Positions 1 through 9,778 of a DNA stretch of 64,000 nucleotides are shown here, in pieces. This DNA is from Bretschneidera sinensis (taxonomy: Eukaryota > Streptophyta > Magnoliopsida > Brassicales > Akaniaceae). The notes under the pieces are model-generated. The model saw only the letters and a list, made by a program, of their open reading frames with translations, was not told the origin of the DNA and searched no databases. The stretch spans positions 56,834,501 through 56,898,500 of the forward strand of contig CM043702.1 of the NCBI GenBank assembly GCA_023935145.1. Reading direction: 5' to 3'. The translations under genes and the position numbers were made by a program. Every line of letters begins with the position of its first letter. Position 1 is the first letter of the stretch.

Positions 1-404
1 TGCAAACAACCGGCTCTCTCATGAGGATAAAGGACAACATTAAAATCCCCTCTCACCACCAACCTCTACAAGCTCTCCCCAAAAAAGACTCCTTTGCTTG
101 GAAACAAGCGAGCCGCTGATAAAAGATAAACTCTTAAACACATAGGAAACAAAGAAACTCCACATGAGAATCGATCAAATCCAACTCCTTTTTATTCCAC
201 AATACCTCCTGAAGCTCCCGCAAAACTTTCCAACCGTATGACTTAATACCCATAAACCGCAGATCACCACATCGTCAATCAAGTTTTAGTCTCTTGAAGA
301 CGAACCACATCCCCTTTCCAATCTCTAAGAAAATGTTTCACCACAGCCCTTTTATTCAAGTCATTCAAACCCCTCGTATTCCAAGAAATGATTTTCAACT
401 TCAT
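1..404 (-). pseudogene. LINE ORF2, N-terminal endonuclease domain (partial)
   Basis: From an ATG at 404 the minus strand reads MKLKIISWNTRGLND, then DWKGDVVRLQETKT and a stop. The WN...GLN start and the QETK segment mark the apurinic/apyrimidinic-type endonuclease of plant LINEs; the Asn of WN and the Glu of QETK are metal-binding or catalytic positions of that fold. Downstream fragments (for example GGIVE, SCGVSLFPMC) continue in shifted frames with stops. The reverse transcriptase part is outside the window. Confidence 0.75.
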
Positions 405-1499
405 TGATCAACAAGAAATCCCCTTTCAACCTCCACCCCCACGACCCTATTAGCACCATCTTTCTCATAGTTGACATTGAACTCCAATCTTTTGAGTTCT
501 ATTGACCTCTCCCTTTTGCTTTCTTCATCCAGAGAGATTTCTACTTCTAGTTAAACCTTCCTCCCGTCTAATCTTTTCAATTTCCTTGAACAATTTAATG
601 GCTTGCTCCTCTACTCCAACAATAGAAACCCCTACCAACTTATGCTACTTTTAACCCAATTCAAAACCCATTCAGAGGCCAACAAATTCACATTTTCAGC
701 ATCTAAATCTTCATTGACCAGCCACTACTCTTCATAATCGGAACTCACAACAAGAGCCAAGTTCTCATCAAGATCCCCCACTCTAACACTATCCTCTTCC
801 CTTTTAGAAGAAAGCTCTCTTCTCAAATTCAAACCCAAACACACACCAGAAAATGCCTCGAAATCTTCCTCTGTATTGATAAGGGACCCAACTCCAAAGA
901 ACAAAAGCCTTGAACAGAAGACTTATCACCTCCCAACTCAGTAGCATCCAGAAAATCTAAGAGACCAACAGGGAGCAATCTCTCCTCCTATATCTGACCC
1001 AAACGAGACAGGTGAAGAAAGGCCATCCAGCTCGACCAGGAAGTTATGGCACACATTTCAGCATCAGAGCTTCTTTACAGGAAAAGGAACCACAAATAGG
1101 GTCGATCGAACACCCCGACATAAACCCAAAAACTTCCCTCGCAAAATCCGGCTTGAAACCCGAGGAAACAGGGGACAGAATGCCGAAAAAAGAGTCTCTG
1201 GCGTCAACTCCAGCCTAATCACTCCGGGCAAGGCCGGAATAGTGTCACCAGTCTGAGTCGCGCCGTCATGCATCTTCGCCGCCATCAGTGTCGGATCCCA
1301 AGCCATTAAAACAACAGGTTGCCTACTGTGAAAGGAAGAAAAAGGAGACGCCAGCAACAACTCTGGCCGAATCTCACCAAGCAAGGCCGACGCTCCACCA
1401 TGTCCCTTCACCGCCGTCGGATTTCGAGTCGCTAAATCAACAGGCGGCCTAAACCGAGTCACAATCCATTTCCTTTTGAATCTGGGCTTGGGCTTGAAC

Positions 1500-2046
1500 T
1501 TACCAGAATTTCCCAGCCCACCAGCTTTCCTTAGGAGGCTCGTACCAGGCCCAAAACTCTTTGAGAATTTTGAGATGACCCATAGGCTTTTTAGAAACCC
1601 TTCGGACAGAACTGTTACTGGGCCCAAATCCTTCTTGCCTACCCATAAACTTATCAGCTCTTAACAGACCCTGTAAATGCGCCACCAACCCCCCACAGCA
1701 CACCTTCTGGAAAAACCACCAGCCTGGACCCCCATTCTGCCTAATTTTAGAGAGATAGAAATCTACCCTTTCTATTTCTGTGCAGCCCCAAAACCAGAGA
1801 TTTTCCCTCTCTTCTAAGTCTGCGATTCCAAAAACGGTCTCCCTTTTCAAACCAGAACTCATACCACGAGTCATGAAACCAATCAAGATCTTGCTTTTCC
1901 AAGAAAATTAAGGACCTCTTGCCAAGACCATTTTCAGTTATTCTCAGCTGATCATTCCATTTCCCCTCTATCACAAAGTCAAAAGATTTCTGGTCCACCC
2001 AAAGAAAGTGCTTGAAACCAGAATGAGGAACAAGATTAGGACTCAT
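1500..2046 (-). pseudogene. LINE ORF1-like protein, frameshifted
   Basis: The reading begins at 2046 and runs about 100 codons. It is rich in Trp, Phe and basic residues (for example FLWVDQKSFDFVIEG, DLDWFHDSWYEFWFEKGDRF). The continuation is found in a different frame overlapping 1886-1747 (LSKIRQNGGPGWWFFQKV), so one frameshift separates the halves. Its place directly upstream of a LINE endonuclease ORF suggests the RNA-binding ORF1 protein. I do not recognise a named domain with certainty, and a zinc knuckle was not seen. Further decayed ORF1 sequence probably continues to about 480. Confidence 0.5.
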
Positions 2047-2050
2047 GATT

Positions 2051-3182
2051 CAGAGCATACAAGCATGATTCAAAGCATACAAGCTCGCAAACCAGAGATA
2101 AAGCAAAACCAGAGCATTACTGCATAATATTATTATCACATAACTGAACTCCGCACAAATCTAGAACAGGACACATTCACATGTGAATATCAGTATCACA
2201 ATCAAGTGATACCAGAACAGTGGTGAAAGCACTTAACAAGTCAGCTCTGTAAGTATTCTTCTCCAACCTGGGACAAGTTGCAGCCACTTTTCAAGACCAC
2301 ATCTCGACTGCAAGTTTCCTTGTTGAAAGTATTGGATTGCCATTTACAAATGAAAACCTAGAATTATTATCACCTTCCCTCAACCATTGTATCCTTCATT
2401 TCTGTCTCCAAAAACCTTCTGCTATGTACAGGTTCCAATAATTCAACAAAACAGAAGTAAACTCTTCCTTTGCTACTACTGTTAATACTTGCGCTTCTGC
2501 CTTACGTCCTTACGTTCTAACTCCAATTTCCTATCTTCCAGTGTTTTACTTTAGTAATTTTATACATTAATATAGCACATACTCATATCTGTTCATCCTC
2601 AAAATTATTATTTAATGTCTTGGTCCCATTATCTGAAACTCTTTGGACATCATAGAAAGCAGTTGGACCCACTCAGATGAGAAGGCTACACCTGCTGTCA
2701 TCCCTTGCAAAAGAAAAATAATTTGTTGCCACAAAAAAATTCTAACATACCATCAATTTATAAGCCGGAACTTGACGCCACAAGGCAGCCTTCGAAGCTG
2801 ATCAATGACAGCATGGTCCGGCATAATATATGGAAGATTTGTAAACACCATTTCTTTTCACTTTCCCTTAATTCACAATATTATGAGTCAAAATAGCCTG
2901 GCTAACATACACAAGTTGAGTTCCCTAAAGGCTCCTTCTCAATGCCATTGTAATTAATCTGATTAAGAATCCTCAACCTCTTATTAGAAAAGCTTATCTT
3001 TCTCTTAATAACATAGAATTCCATCAGAATTTGATTTAGTGCTTCTATCATGTAGCAAGAAGAGACTGTCCCACTTTTCAACCATTCGTATGCATTAAGA
3101 TAAAGATAAGCATTTCAGGGGGAAGAAGCAAAATGAACTGCACAGACACTTCCATATAGACATAAATCAAGCATTTTATCAC
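2051..3182. other. Remainder of NAA15 intron 9 (no exon found)
   Basis: This stretch lies between the exon 9 donor (3182) and the LINE. I looked on the minus strand for the next conserved NAA15 block, which in plant homologues begins RIPLDFLQ, and did not see it. No other protein similarity is evident. The short open frame near 2705-2896 on the plus strand has no recognisable features. Confidence 0.5.
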
Positions 3183-3315
3183 CTTAACAGCAGATGACCA
3201 AGTGACTTGCTTCCCAACCGACTTGTATAAGGAATCTAACCGATCAATTTCATCAGAAGAATACTGGCCACTTTCCGAATACAGTCCAACACATTTCTGA
3301 AGGCCTTCATAATAT
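3183..3315 (-). CDS. NAA15: NAA15 exon 9 (last exon in the window)
   Basis: [45 protein letters not shown], then the donor GTGATA. Residues 258-302. The family continues well beyond this point, so more exons are expected to the left. Confidence 0.93.
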
Positions 3316-6300
3316 CTGAACAGAGAAGGAATATAAGAAATTTAATTGGCTTCATAACTAGCAAATCAAGAAAATATGTACAAGCACATAATATATGCTT
3401 ATAAATACAGGCACAAAAATGTGAAACTAGCTGGCTTGCTGGTTTAAGTTTGGGGATCTCTAATTGTCAATCCAACAATTTCTTATGCTTCATTGGCAGC
3501 TACTGTTCCTTACCCTTTTACATTTTATAAAGGACAATAAAGTAAATAAAAACTAAATATAATCATAGATAGAAGATCAAAATCTAGAAGAAAAGTAGCA
3601 GCCTTTTCATTATCTGATACAAAATTTTACAAATTAATGAAAAATGTGATCCTTTGATAAGCTGCTAAGTTACAATTACATCATACACACACATAAAGGC
3701 ATGTTCAGGTGCCCACATTTCAAAGCAGCCAGATGTAGCACCAATTGAGAAAAAGATGTAGAACAGTCATCTAAGTTGGTAAGTTAAGTAAAACAAAAAT
3801 AAGTTCATCAGCAAGGATAAAGCGATCATCACAAGGACAATTGGGAAGTCCAAAAAGGACAATGGGCAAAATAGTTACAAAGATTCCTATCATTACTTCA
3901 CTCTGTTATCACAATGATATTAACAAGATACATGTTCTTAAGAAAAGACAGTAAATATTAACAAGATACATGTTCTTAAGAAAAGACAGTAAATATAACC
4001 AACTAAAAGAGAGTGAATAAAATTGCTCTAGGCAAAATAACATCTAAACACTTTCATACAAAGAAAGCTTAGCACGAATAAATTTCATTATGTAAAAAGT
4101 TCAATTTGATGTGATGATACCATGTAAAACAATGAAGATAAATCAAGATTGATGCAGATGATAAAAGCCTGTGGAGGTTATCAATACTCAATTTCATAAG
4201 ATAAAGCGAAAAATAATATACATGATAAAATAGACACGAAAAAAGGTAGTGTAAAACTGATACATTTGTCATATAACCCTGACATCTATTTAGATGGATG
4301 CGTATAAAATGTCACCTGTAATTGTCGGGATTCATTGAAAGTAAGACCCTGTATAATTTACCACCTTCTTCTAGGCGACCAACCTTCACCAAGAGAGAAA
4401 TCTCTTGTTCTTTATACGCCAATTTGTCAACCTAGAAACATATCAGCAAGACACGGTCTGTATCTGAATTGTTCAGAAAATTATGATATTTATCATAACA
4501 TCTGTAATAAACTTACAATTTTCGGCTCTTTCTTGTGCAACTCTTCAAGAGCTCTCTCAAAAAAGCCACATTCCTCTAACAAGGAAATCTAGAGGAAAGC
4601 AGGACACAAATGAATCAAAAGCTTGACCGCACCATTAGATAAAAAAACATTAAACAGCATATAGCACGTAAATTTCGGAAAACATTAGCATTAATATGCA
4701 GAGCACGCTCATCAAATCAGGCATGATAGAAGTAAAAGCAAGAAGATCTAAATTAAATGTCTATATTATTAATGCTAGAAACAACAATTTAAATTGATGT
4801 TAGTATATATTTGTGGAACCTTCAAAGCAAGATTAGAATGGCACCACTTCTCGAAGGAATAAATATTTTGCTGGAATTACCACGCCAATAAAACCTATTC
4901 AAGTAGATTTGTCATGAAAAGGTATGTTTGAAACTTGAATCAATATATACTTCTACAAGTGTTTCTATGGAATGTAACGAATGCTATGTTGGAGTTATAT
5001 ACAGTTTCTTCAACCCCAATTTTCCAAAAATAAAAAAATAAAAGTTGTATATGCATAATGTTGAAGCTGATACCTTATATAAAAGCATTTCACCATGCTC
5101 ACATCGTTCATTGTCTGGAGGATAATCATCTTCAAGGGTCCCTTCAAATGCTTCCAAAATATCAACTGCTTTTGAAGCACTGATGAATAAACAAAATAAA
5201 TTGTTTAGTTTATTGTAAGCCGCAAATGGAGGCTCTAAAATAACAGGTCAGATATACTCCATGCCTTTAGAATAATAATTATTTGATTATTGCAGGGGCA
5301 ACCACATTTAGAAACTAACTAGCAAACTCCGTTGAAATAAAAGAAAAGGCTAATAGTCAAAATACTAAGTAGGACTTGCAATTCATGACTCCTATCAAAT
5401 GCTCCATATGTATGTTTTGGAATCCCTCCAGAATGTCAACACATAAAAATAAAAGATAGGCACAATATAGCCTGCATAATATGTTTCTTTCTTATACTCC
5501 AATCCATGAATCCTACTGGTTCTCCATATATATGTTTGGAAACCTCCAAAAAAAAGTCAACACAAAAGCCAAGAGATAGGCACAACCTCTCTTGCATAAC
5601 AATTTTCTTTGCTATGGTACATTATATAAAAAAAGTATTGCAAAACAATCAAGCTATGGTCTTAACACAATGTACTAGTACACTGGTATCCTTAAATATT
5701 TAAATGTTCCACGGATCAAAAGCATACTTCGAGTTTAAGTGCTGGGAAACAGCAAAGCCAATCCAATTCATTCGATGATTTGGTTTCAGAGTCAAGAGTT
5801 GCTGTCTTGTCTCAACAAAACCTGACAAATCCCGCATTTGCGCCTGAAATATCAAAGATCAAAATGGTGCAAATTAGCTGAGAACAATTCAAAAGCGACA
5901 TTATCAATTGATATAAAAAGGTATAGACAGGTTAAAAGTTATAAAATAGAGAAAAAGATAACACAAGCACACTAATCTCAAATAGTATTTTTTTTTTAAG
6001 TAAAAATTTTATTAAAAAGTACCAAGAGTGTGCACCAAAAGCCCAAGGCTAATTACAAAGTAAGAAATCTACAAAACTAAAAGATCTTCATCATTCACAA
6101 AGAAATTCCCTCAAACCCAAAAATTAAGAGTATTGAACCAAGTATCTCTAATGGTTGCAATTGGATTTTCTAAACCATCGAAAGTCCTCCAGTTCCTCTC
6201 TCTCCACACTATCCACCAAATAGAATGCGGAATTAACTCTAAAGCCTTTTTGACCTCCTTAGAAGCTCTCAAACCAATCCACACCCCAATTTCATCTCTC

Positions 6301-9300
6301 ACGGAACCCGCAACTACCTAGAAATATCCCCGGAAAAAGAAAGTGTTATGTAAGCACAATGCTCACAATGACCATCATCCCATAGAACATTGCCCTTTCT
6401 CTCATGCATCTTACAAAAATTTCCTATCCAACCCATTATTTGTGTTTCCCAACTTACATTACTTGCCCAAGAAATTACTAATTACTCCAATTAAAAATGA
6501 AAATTGTGTATGAGTTCTGTCCTACTATTAATAGATTACAATCAGACCCACAACCCTAGAAGATGATAGTATAAGAAGATAAAAACTAGAAAAAGAAGAG
6601 AACAAGAGAAAAGTGTAAACAAAAGCCAGGGAAATATAGGTGACAGTGATCACATAAAATTGCAAGTACTTACTAGAAGTTCATGGTTGCAGCCAATGGT
6701 CATTGTGACAGAAATTTAGAACATAAGACATAGAATCCAAAGTTATATGGTTATTGCTTCAATGGTGAATTTCCATAGAATCCATAACAATAATCATATT
6801 CTATGGGAGGGAGATTTCGCATATGTGACAGAAATGATGGCAAAAGACACTTCCAAAGAAATCCCAAATAGGCACCAACATTATTAAGAGGCTCTAATCT
6901 CCAACAGAATTAAGGAACCAGCAAGTTATGGTTCAGAGGATGTCATGTAAGATAGAAATTTAACACAATGGAGAAACAAGTGCCCCTGTTAAACAGTTTC
7001 TAGCAAAAAGGCATAAGATGACATATTCCATTTCAAAAATTGGAAAGGAACGTAAAATTAAAATGGAAAGGAGGCACATAATGCATACTTGCAAGAGCGA
7101 GAGGTCCCGTAGTATTTCAATATTGTCTGGATCTATTCTCAGTGCATTCCGGTAGCATTTGATTGCCTCCCTATACTCTCTGTCTGATCGATAAAGGAGA
7201 CCAAAAACATGCCAGCAAACATGACTTTTGACATCATTCTGCATTAAAAGCCAAATATAAGCCTCATATTACTTTAAAAAGCAGTGATTTTAAAAATCAA
7301 CAATATTTTAGAGATCGACAATATTTTAGGGTACAATTGTTCAAGAGAATATTTGAACCTTTACACCCAGCCGAACGAGCTCATAAGCTTCAGGTTTGCG
7401 GTCCATGCAATTTAATGTCAACCCCTTCATTGATAAAGTTTCTGATAACCCACATGGGAACAAAATCCATAAAAGATTGAAATAAAAAACACTTAAAGGA
7501 AGAGAATGAAGAACAGATAGCATAGACACAGAGAAAGATGTATTCATATACTAAACATGCATAATTTATTGCACCTAAAGTAAGGAAAATGCAAGAAGGG
7601 AATATCTATACCACACTCTGCATTCAACAAGTTCAGAGAAAAGAAAATCTCAAACTTATCAGCAAACAACTAGAATATATCTATTTTCCAAATGCCATAG
7701 AATCCATAGTTATGTATTTTTGTAATAAGTAAAAGCAGTAACCCATAGTTATATGATTATTGCTTCAATGTTTCTTTGATCTATAGAAATACATAACCAA
7801 ATGTAAAGAATGAAAATACATACTACCAGTGCCATCACAATTTTCTAACAGACAACTGACAGCAAGCATGCCATACTTTGGTCAGAGACATCATTTTCCA
7901 TGACCAACCAAGCCACTAATGCCTACAAATTATTTCTTGTTTTCAGTCTATAATATTCAACTTTATCTGTTCCTTCAATAACTTTTTCTTTTTGACAAGT
8001 TGTTGCTTCAATAACTCGGAGACTTTCAAATTTCATTCATTGAAAATTAAGAACAAGGATATTCAACTTTCAGGTAGCAATTGAAACTTCAATCATTCCA
8101 CTCCATAATCTTCAATCATAAGTTATTTAGGAAGAATTATATGGCAATCTAATACCAAGAGACAATGAAAACATAAGGTATATGTCCAAAAAACAACAGT
8201 ACTTATTTCAGTGCCACTCATTGCACTTGAGCAAAAATAAATAACAATTGTGTGAAGCAAGAATTACCCCCATGATCGGGAAACTTCTTCAATATCGCAT
8301 CTGCTGCCTTCAGGCCCTTCTTGTATTGTTTAGTTTCATAAGATTTCTGCAATTTTGGAAACATAAAATAAGTATTTCTTATTTATAAATTACAGCACAT
8401 GGCCTCAAGAAAATCTTAGATTGATTTGATATTCAATCCAGTATATAATAACAATTACAAGGATAACTATAAAAACCACAGGCTGGGACATTAAAACCAT
8501 AAAAATAAGCATGTCCATTTCCAAAATTGGAAAAAAAAAAAAAAAAAAAAACAATTTCAAGAACACATAAACATGTACTGTAAAAGTTTTTGAAAAAAAA
8601 ATATTTAATATAAAATATTCACAATGCAACTATTGATTTATTACCAAGCAAAAGGGGGGGAAACCAAGGAAAAAGCTCTTAGTTTATTCTGTGAAAAAGA
8701 AACTGAAATCCGATGCAAAGCTTAGTGATCCAATTTATTTAAATTGGTGTAAATCAATAACAAATGAGTATGCATACGCAAATGTGCAAATGCACACATA
8801 CATAACAAATCACCCAGAAAAATATCATTACAAAGTCTACTACATTCATATACTGAGCATATATATTACCACCTTTGTTTAGCTCTGGAAAATAATGAAC
8901 ATTTTGTTATTGCTCTGGAAAATAATGAACATTCAATTCACATGACTCCACTACTAGAACAACAGGTTAGAAATCCTTGATTAAAAGCTCCCTGAAAAGG
9001 AAACTCATAAAGCATTTTATTTCCTTTCCTATATTCCCACTCCCTCTAACTCTAATAGACAAAGGTAGCACCAGGAAGAAAAATGGTATAAATGCCACAG
9101 AATCCTAAGACTTTGTAACCCAAGTTTACTAGCACGCAAACACTCAAATTCAGAGAAAAACAAAATCAGGACAAATTGAAAGCCAAACCCCATTTCACCA
9201 TCTACACCATTATGAGCTTTTCAATGAAACCCAACTGAATTGACCAATAATTGCACGAAATCCAGTTAACTAACAATCAAATTTTGAAACCAAAATCAAC

Positions 9301-9692
9301 CTCATTAGCTACGATTGTAAAAGAAACAGTTAACTAATTCTTTTACAAGTAAAGAAAACAGTTGACTAATAATCAACTACACTTGACTAAAATTGAGAGA
9401 GAACCAAATAAACTCGACAATTCATATTCTCTACACGAATAGTCAATGAACGAGCGCAAACAGCCCAATTTCCATATCATTTCCCGTCCACCGAATTATC
9501 AGCGACCAAACAGAACATAGCCACGGTTAAAAATAATTAGGGTTCTACAAGCAAAAATTAAATTGCGATCCCATACTGATTACACTATTATATACATATA
9601 TAGAGAGAGAAAAAGAGCAGGGAGAGAGAATCGGAGCATACGACGATGAGCTTGAAGAGGTTGGCCTCTTTCGGAGGCAGCGAAGCTCCCAT
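3183..9692 (-). CDS. NAA15: NAA15: NatA N-alpha-acetyltransferase auxiliary (TPR) subunit, exons 1-9, 3' end missing
   Basis: NatA acetylates the N-termini of nascent proteins after Met removal. NAA15 is the ribosome-anchoring TPR scaffold that holds the catalytic subunit NAA10. Nine exons on the minus strand, all with GT-AG introns and matching phases, join to 302 codons beginning [17 protein letters not shown]. The product closely follows the plant homologue as I know it (Arabidopsis OMA, about 900 residues). TPR-type helical repeats are visible, for example residues about 75-110 ([20 protein letters not shown]...NALRIDPDN). The final exon seen ends SSAVK at residue 302, so about two thirds of the protein is missing from the window. 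Exons: 9642-9692, 8268-8346, 7359-7441, 7089-7238, 5728-5843, 5074-5179, 4517-4588, 4316-4431 and 3183-3315. There is no stop or frameshift in the part seen, so the gene looks functional. Confidence 0.93.
3921..3996. repeat. 38-bp perfect tandem duplication in NAA15 intron 8
   Basis: The 38-bp unit beginning TAACAAGATACATGTTCTTA is present twice head to tail with no differences seen, at 3921-3958 and 3959-3996. Identity suggests a recent event. Confidence 0.9.
4316..4431 (-). CDS. NAA15: NAA15 exon 8
   Basis: [20 protein letters not shown], then [18 protein letters not shown] and two bases of the next Arg codon. Residues 220-257. Donor GTGACA. Intron 7 before it is only 85 bp. Confidence 0.93.
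4517..4588 (-). CDS. NAA15: NAA15 exon 7
   Basis: Twenty-four codons, [20 protein letters not shown] then EPKI, between acceptor CTCTAG and donor GTAAGT. Residues 196-219. Confidence 0.93.
5074..5179 (-). CDS. NAA15: NAA15 exon 6
   Basis: The split Asn codon is completed, then [29 protein letters not shown] and EMLLYK. Residues 160-195, phase 0 at the end. Acceptor ATCAG and donor GTATCA. Confidence 0.93.
5381..5613. repeat. Diverged direct duplication (about 119 bp) in NAA15 intron 5
   Basis: Two adjacent segments share the order CTCCATATGTATG / GTCAACACA / GATAGGCACAA / CTTGCATAA-like blocks, near 5381-5490 and 5500-5613, with many substitutions and small indels. Confidence 0.65.
5728..5843 (-). 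CDS. NAA15: NAA15 exon 5
   Basis: Acceptor TTTCAG, then [38 protein letters not shown] and two bases of a split Asn codon. Residues 122-159. Donor GTATGC. Confidence 0.93.
5989..6480 (-). mobile_element. 5'-truncated LINE, 3' end with poly-A, in NAA15 intron 4
   Basis: The minus strand reads [20 protein letters not shown], then [11 protein letters not shown], matching the C-terminal end of plant LINE ORF2 proteins. A noncoding tail and a short A run follow (T run at about 5989-5999 on the plus strand). The rest of the element is missing, as is typical of 5'-truncated LINE copies. It lies between exons 4 and 5 in the sense orientation. The upstream boundary near 6480 is approximate. Confidence 0.7.
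7089..7238 (-). CDS. NAA15: NAA15 exon 4
   Basis: Fifty codons starting [20 protein letters not shown] and ending [10 protein letters not shown], phase 0 at both ends. It encodes the best-conserved TPR of this part, residues 72-121. Donor GTATGC. Confidence 0.94.
7359..7441 (-). CDS. NAA15: NAA15 exon 3
   Basis: Acceptor TATCAG. The split Glu codon is completed, then [20 protein letters not shown] and LVRLGVK, followed by a GTTCAA donor. Residues 44-71. Confidence 0.93.
8268..8346 (-). CDS. NAA15: NAA15 exon 2
   Basis: Acceptor TTGCAG, then [20 protein letters not shown] and KFPDHG. It ends one base into the next codon at a GTAATT donor. It encodes residues 18-43, the first helical repeat. 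Confidence 0.93.
8531..8551. repeat. A21 homopolymer in NAA15 intron 1
   Basis: Twenty-one consecutive A on the plus strand, a T run on the sense strand of the gene. A 22-bp direct repeat (GCTCTGGAAAATAATGAACA...) lies nearby at 8882-8903 and 8912-8933. Confidence 0.9.
9642..9692 (-). CDS. NAA15: NAA15 exon 1 (start codon)
   Basis: Seventeen codons, [17 protein letters not shown], phase 0, followed by the donor GTATGC. The ATG at 9692-9690 is chosen because the plant family starts exactly here. A long CT tract lies immediately upstream on the sense strand. Confidence 0.93.
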
Positions 9693-9699
9693 TGTTCCC

Positions 9700-9701
<2 letters not shown>

Positions 9702-9731
<30 letters not shown>
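9702..9731. repeat. (GA)n/(CT)n microsatellite just upstream of the NAA15 start codon
   Basis: About 15 GA dinucleotides, reading as CT on the NAA15 sense strand, end some 10 bp before the ATG. Such pyrimidine tracts are common in plant 5' UTRs and core promoters. A regulatory role here is inference. Confidence 0.9.
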
Positions 9732-9734
<3 letters not shown>

Positions 9735-9767
9735 AGAGAGGTCCAAAGAGACAAAAACAAAACTCAA

Positions 9768-9778
9768 TACTTATAGAG
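9768..9778 (-). promoter_or_regulatory. Possible TATA element of NAA15
   Basis: The minus strand has CTCTATAAGTA about 80 bp upstream of the ATG. If used, transcription would start inside or next to the CT tract. There is no transcript evidence, and the surrounding CT-rich sequence could equally give a TATA-less promoter. Confidence 0.35.

Larger units (their letters stand above)
1..2050 (-). mobile_element. LINE (non-LTR retrotransposon), 5' half, continues off the left edge
   Basis: On the minus strand an ORF1-like reading (2046 to about 1500) is followed by the start of an endonuclease-type ORF2 (404 to 1). This is the order expected for the 5' half of a plant L1-type LINE. The copy is dead: ORF1 is frameshifted and stops interrupt ORF2. 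The 3' half and poly-A tail would lie left of the window. It has the same orientation as the NAA15 exons at 3.2-9.7 kb and probably lies in the NAA15 intron downstream of exon 9. The 5' boundary near 2050 is taken from the first ORF1 ATG and no target duplication was identified. Confidence 0.75.

Noticed and set aside
1064..1627. Minus-strand open frame of 187 codons in the LINE
   Set aside because: It overlaps the ORF1 reading in another frame and has no recognisable composition or motifs; probably a decay by-product.
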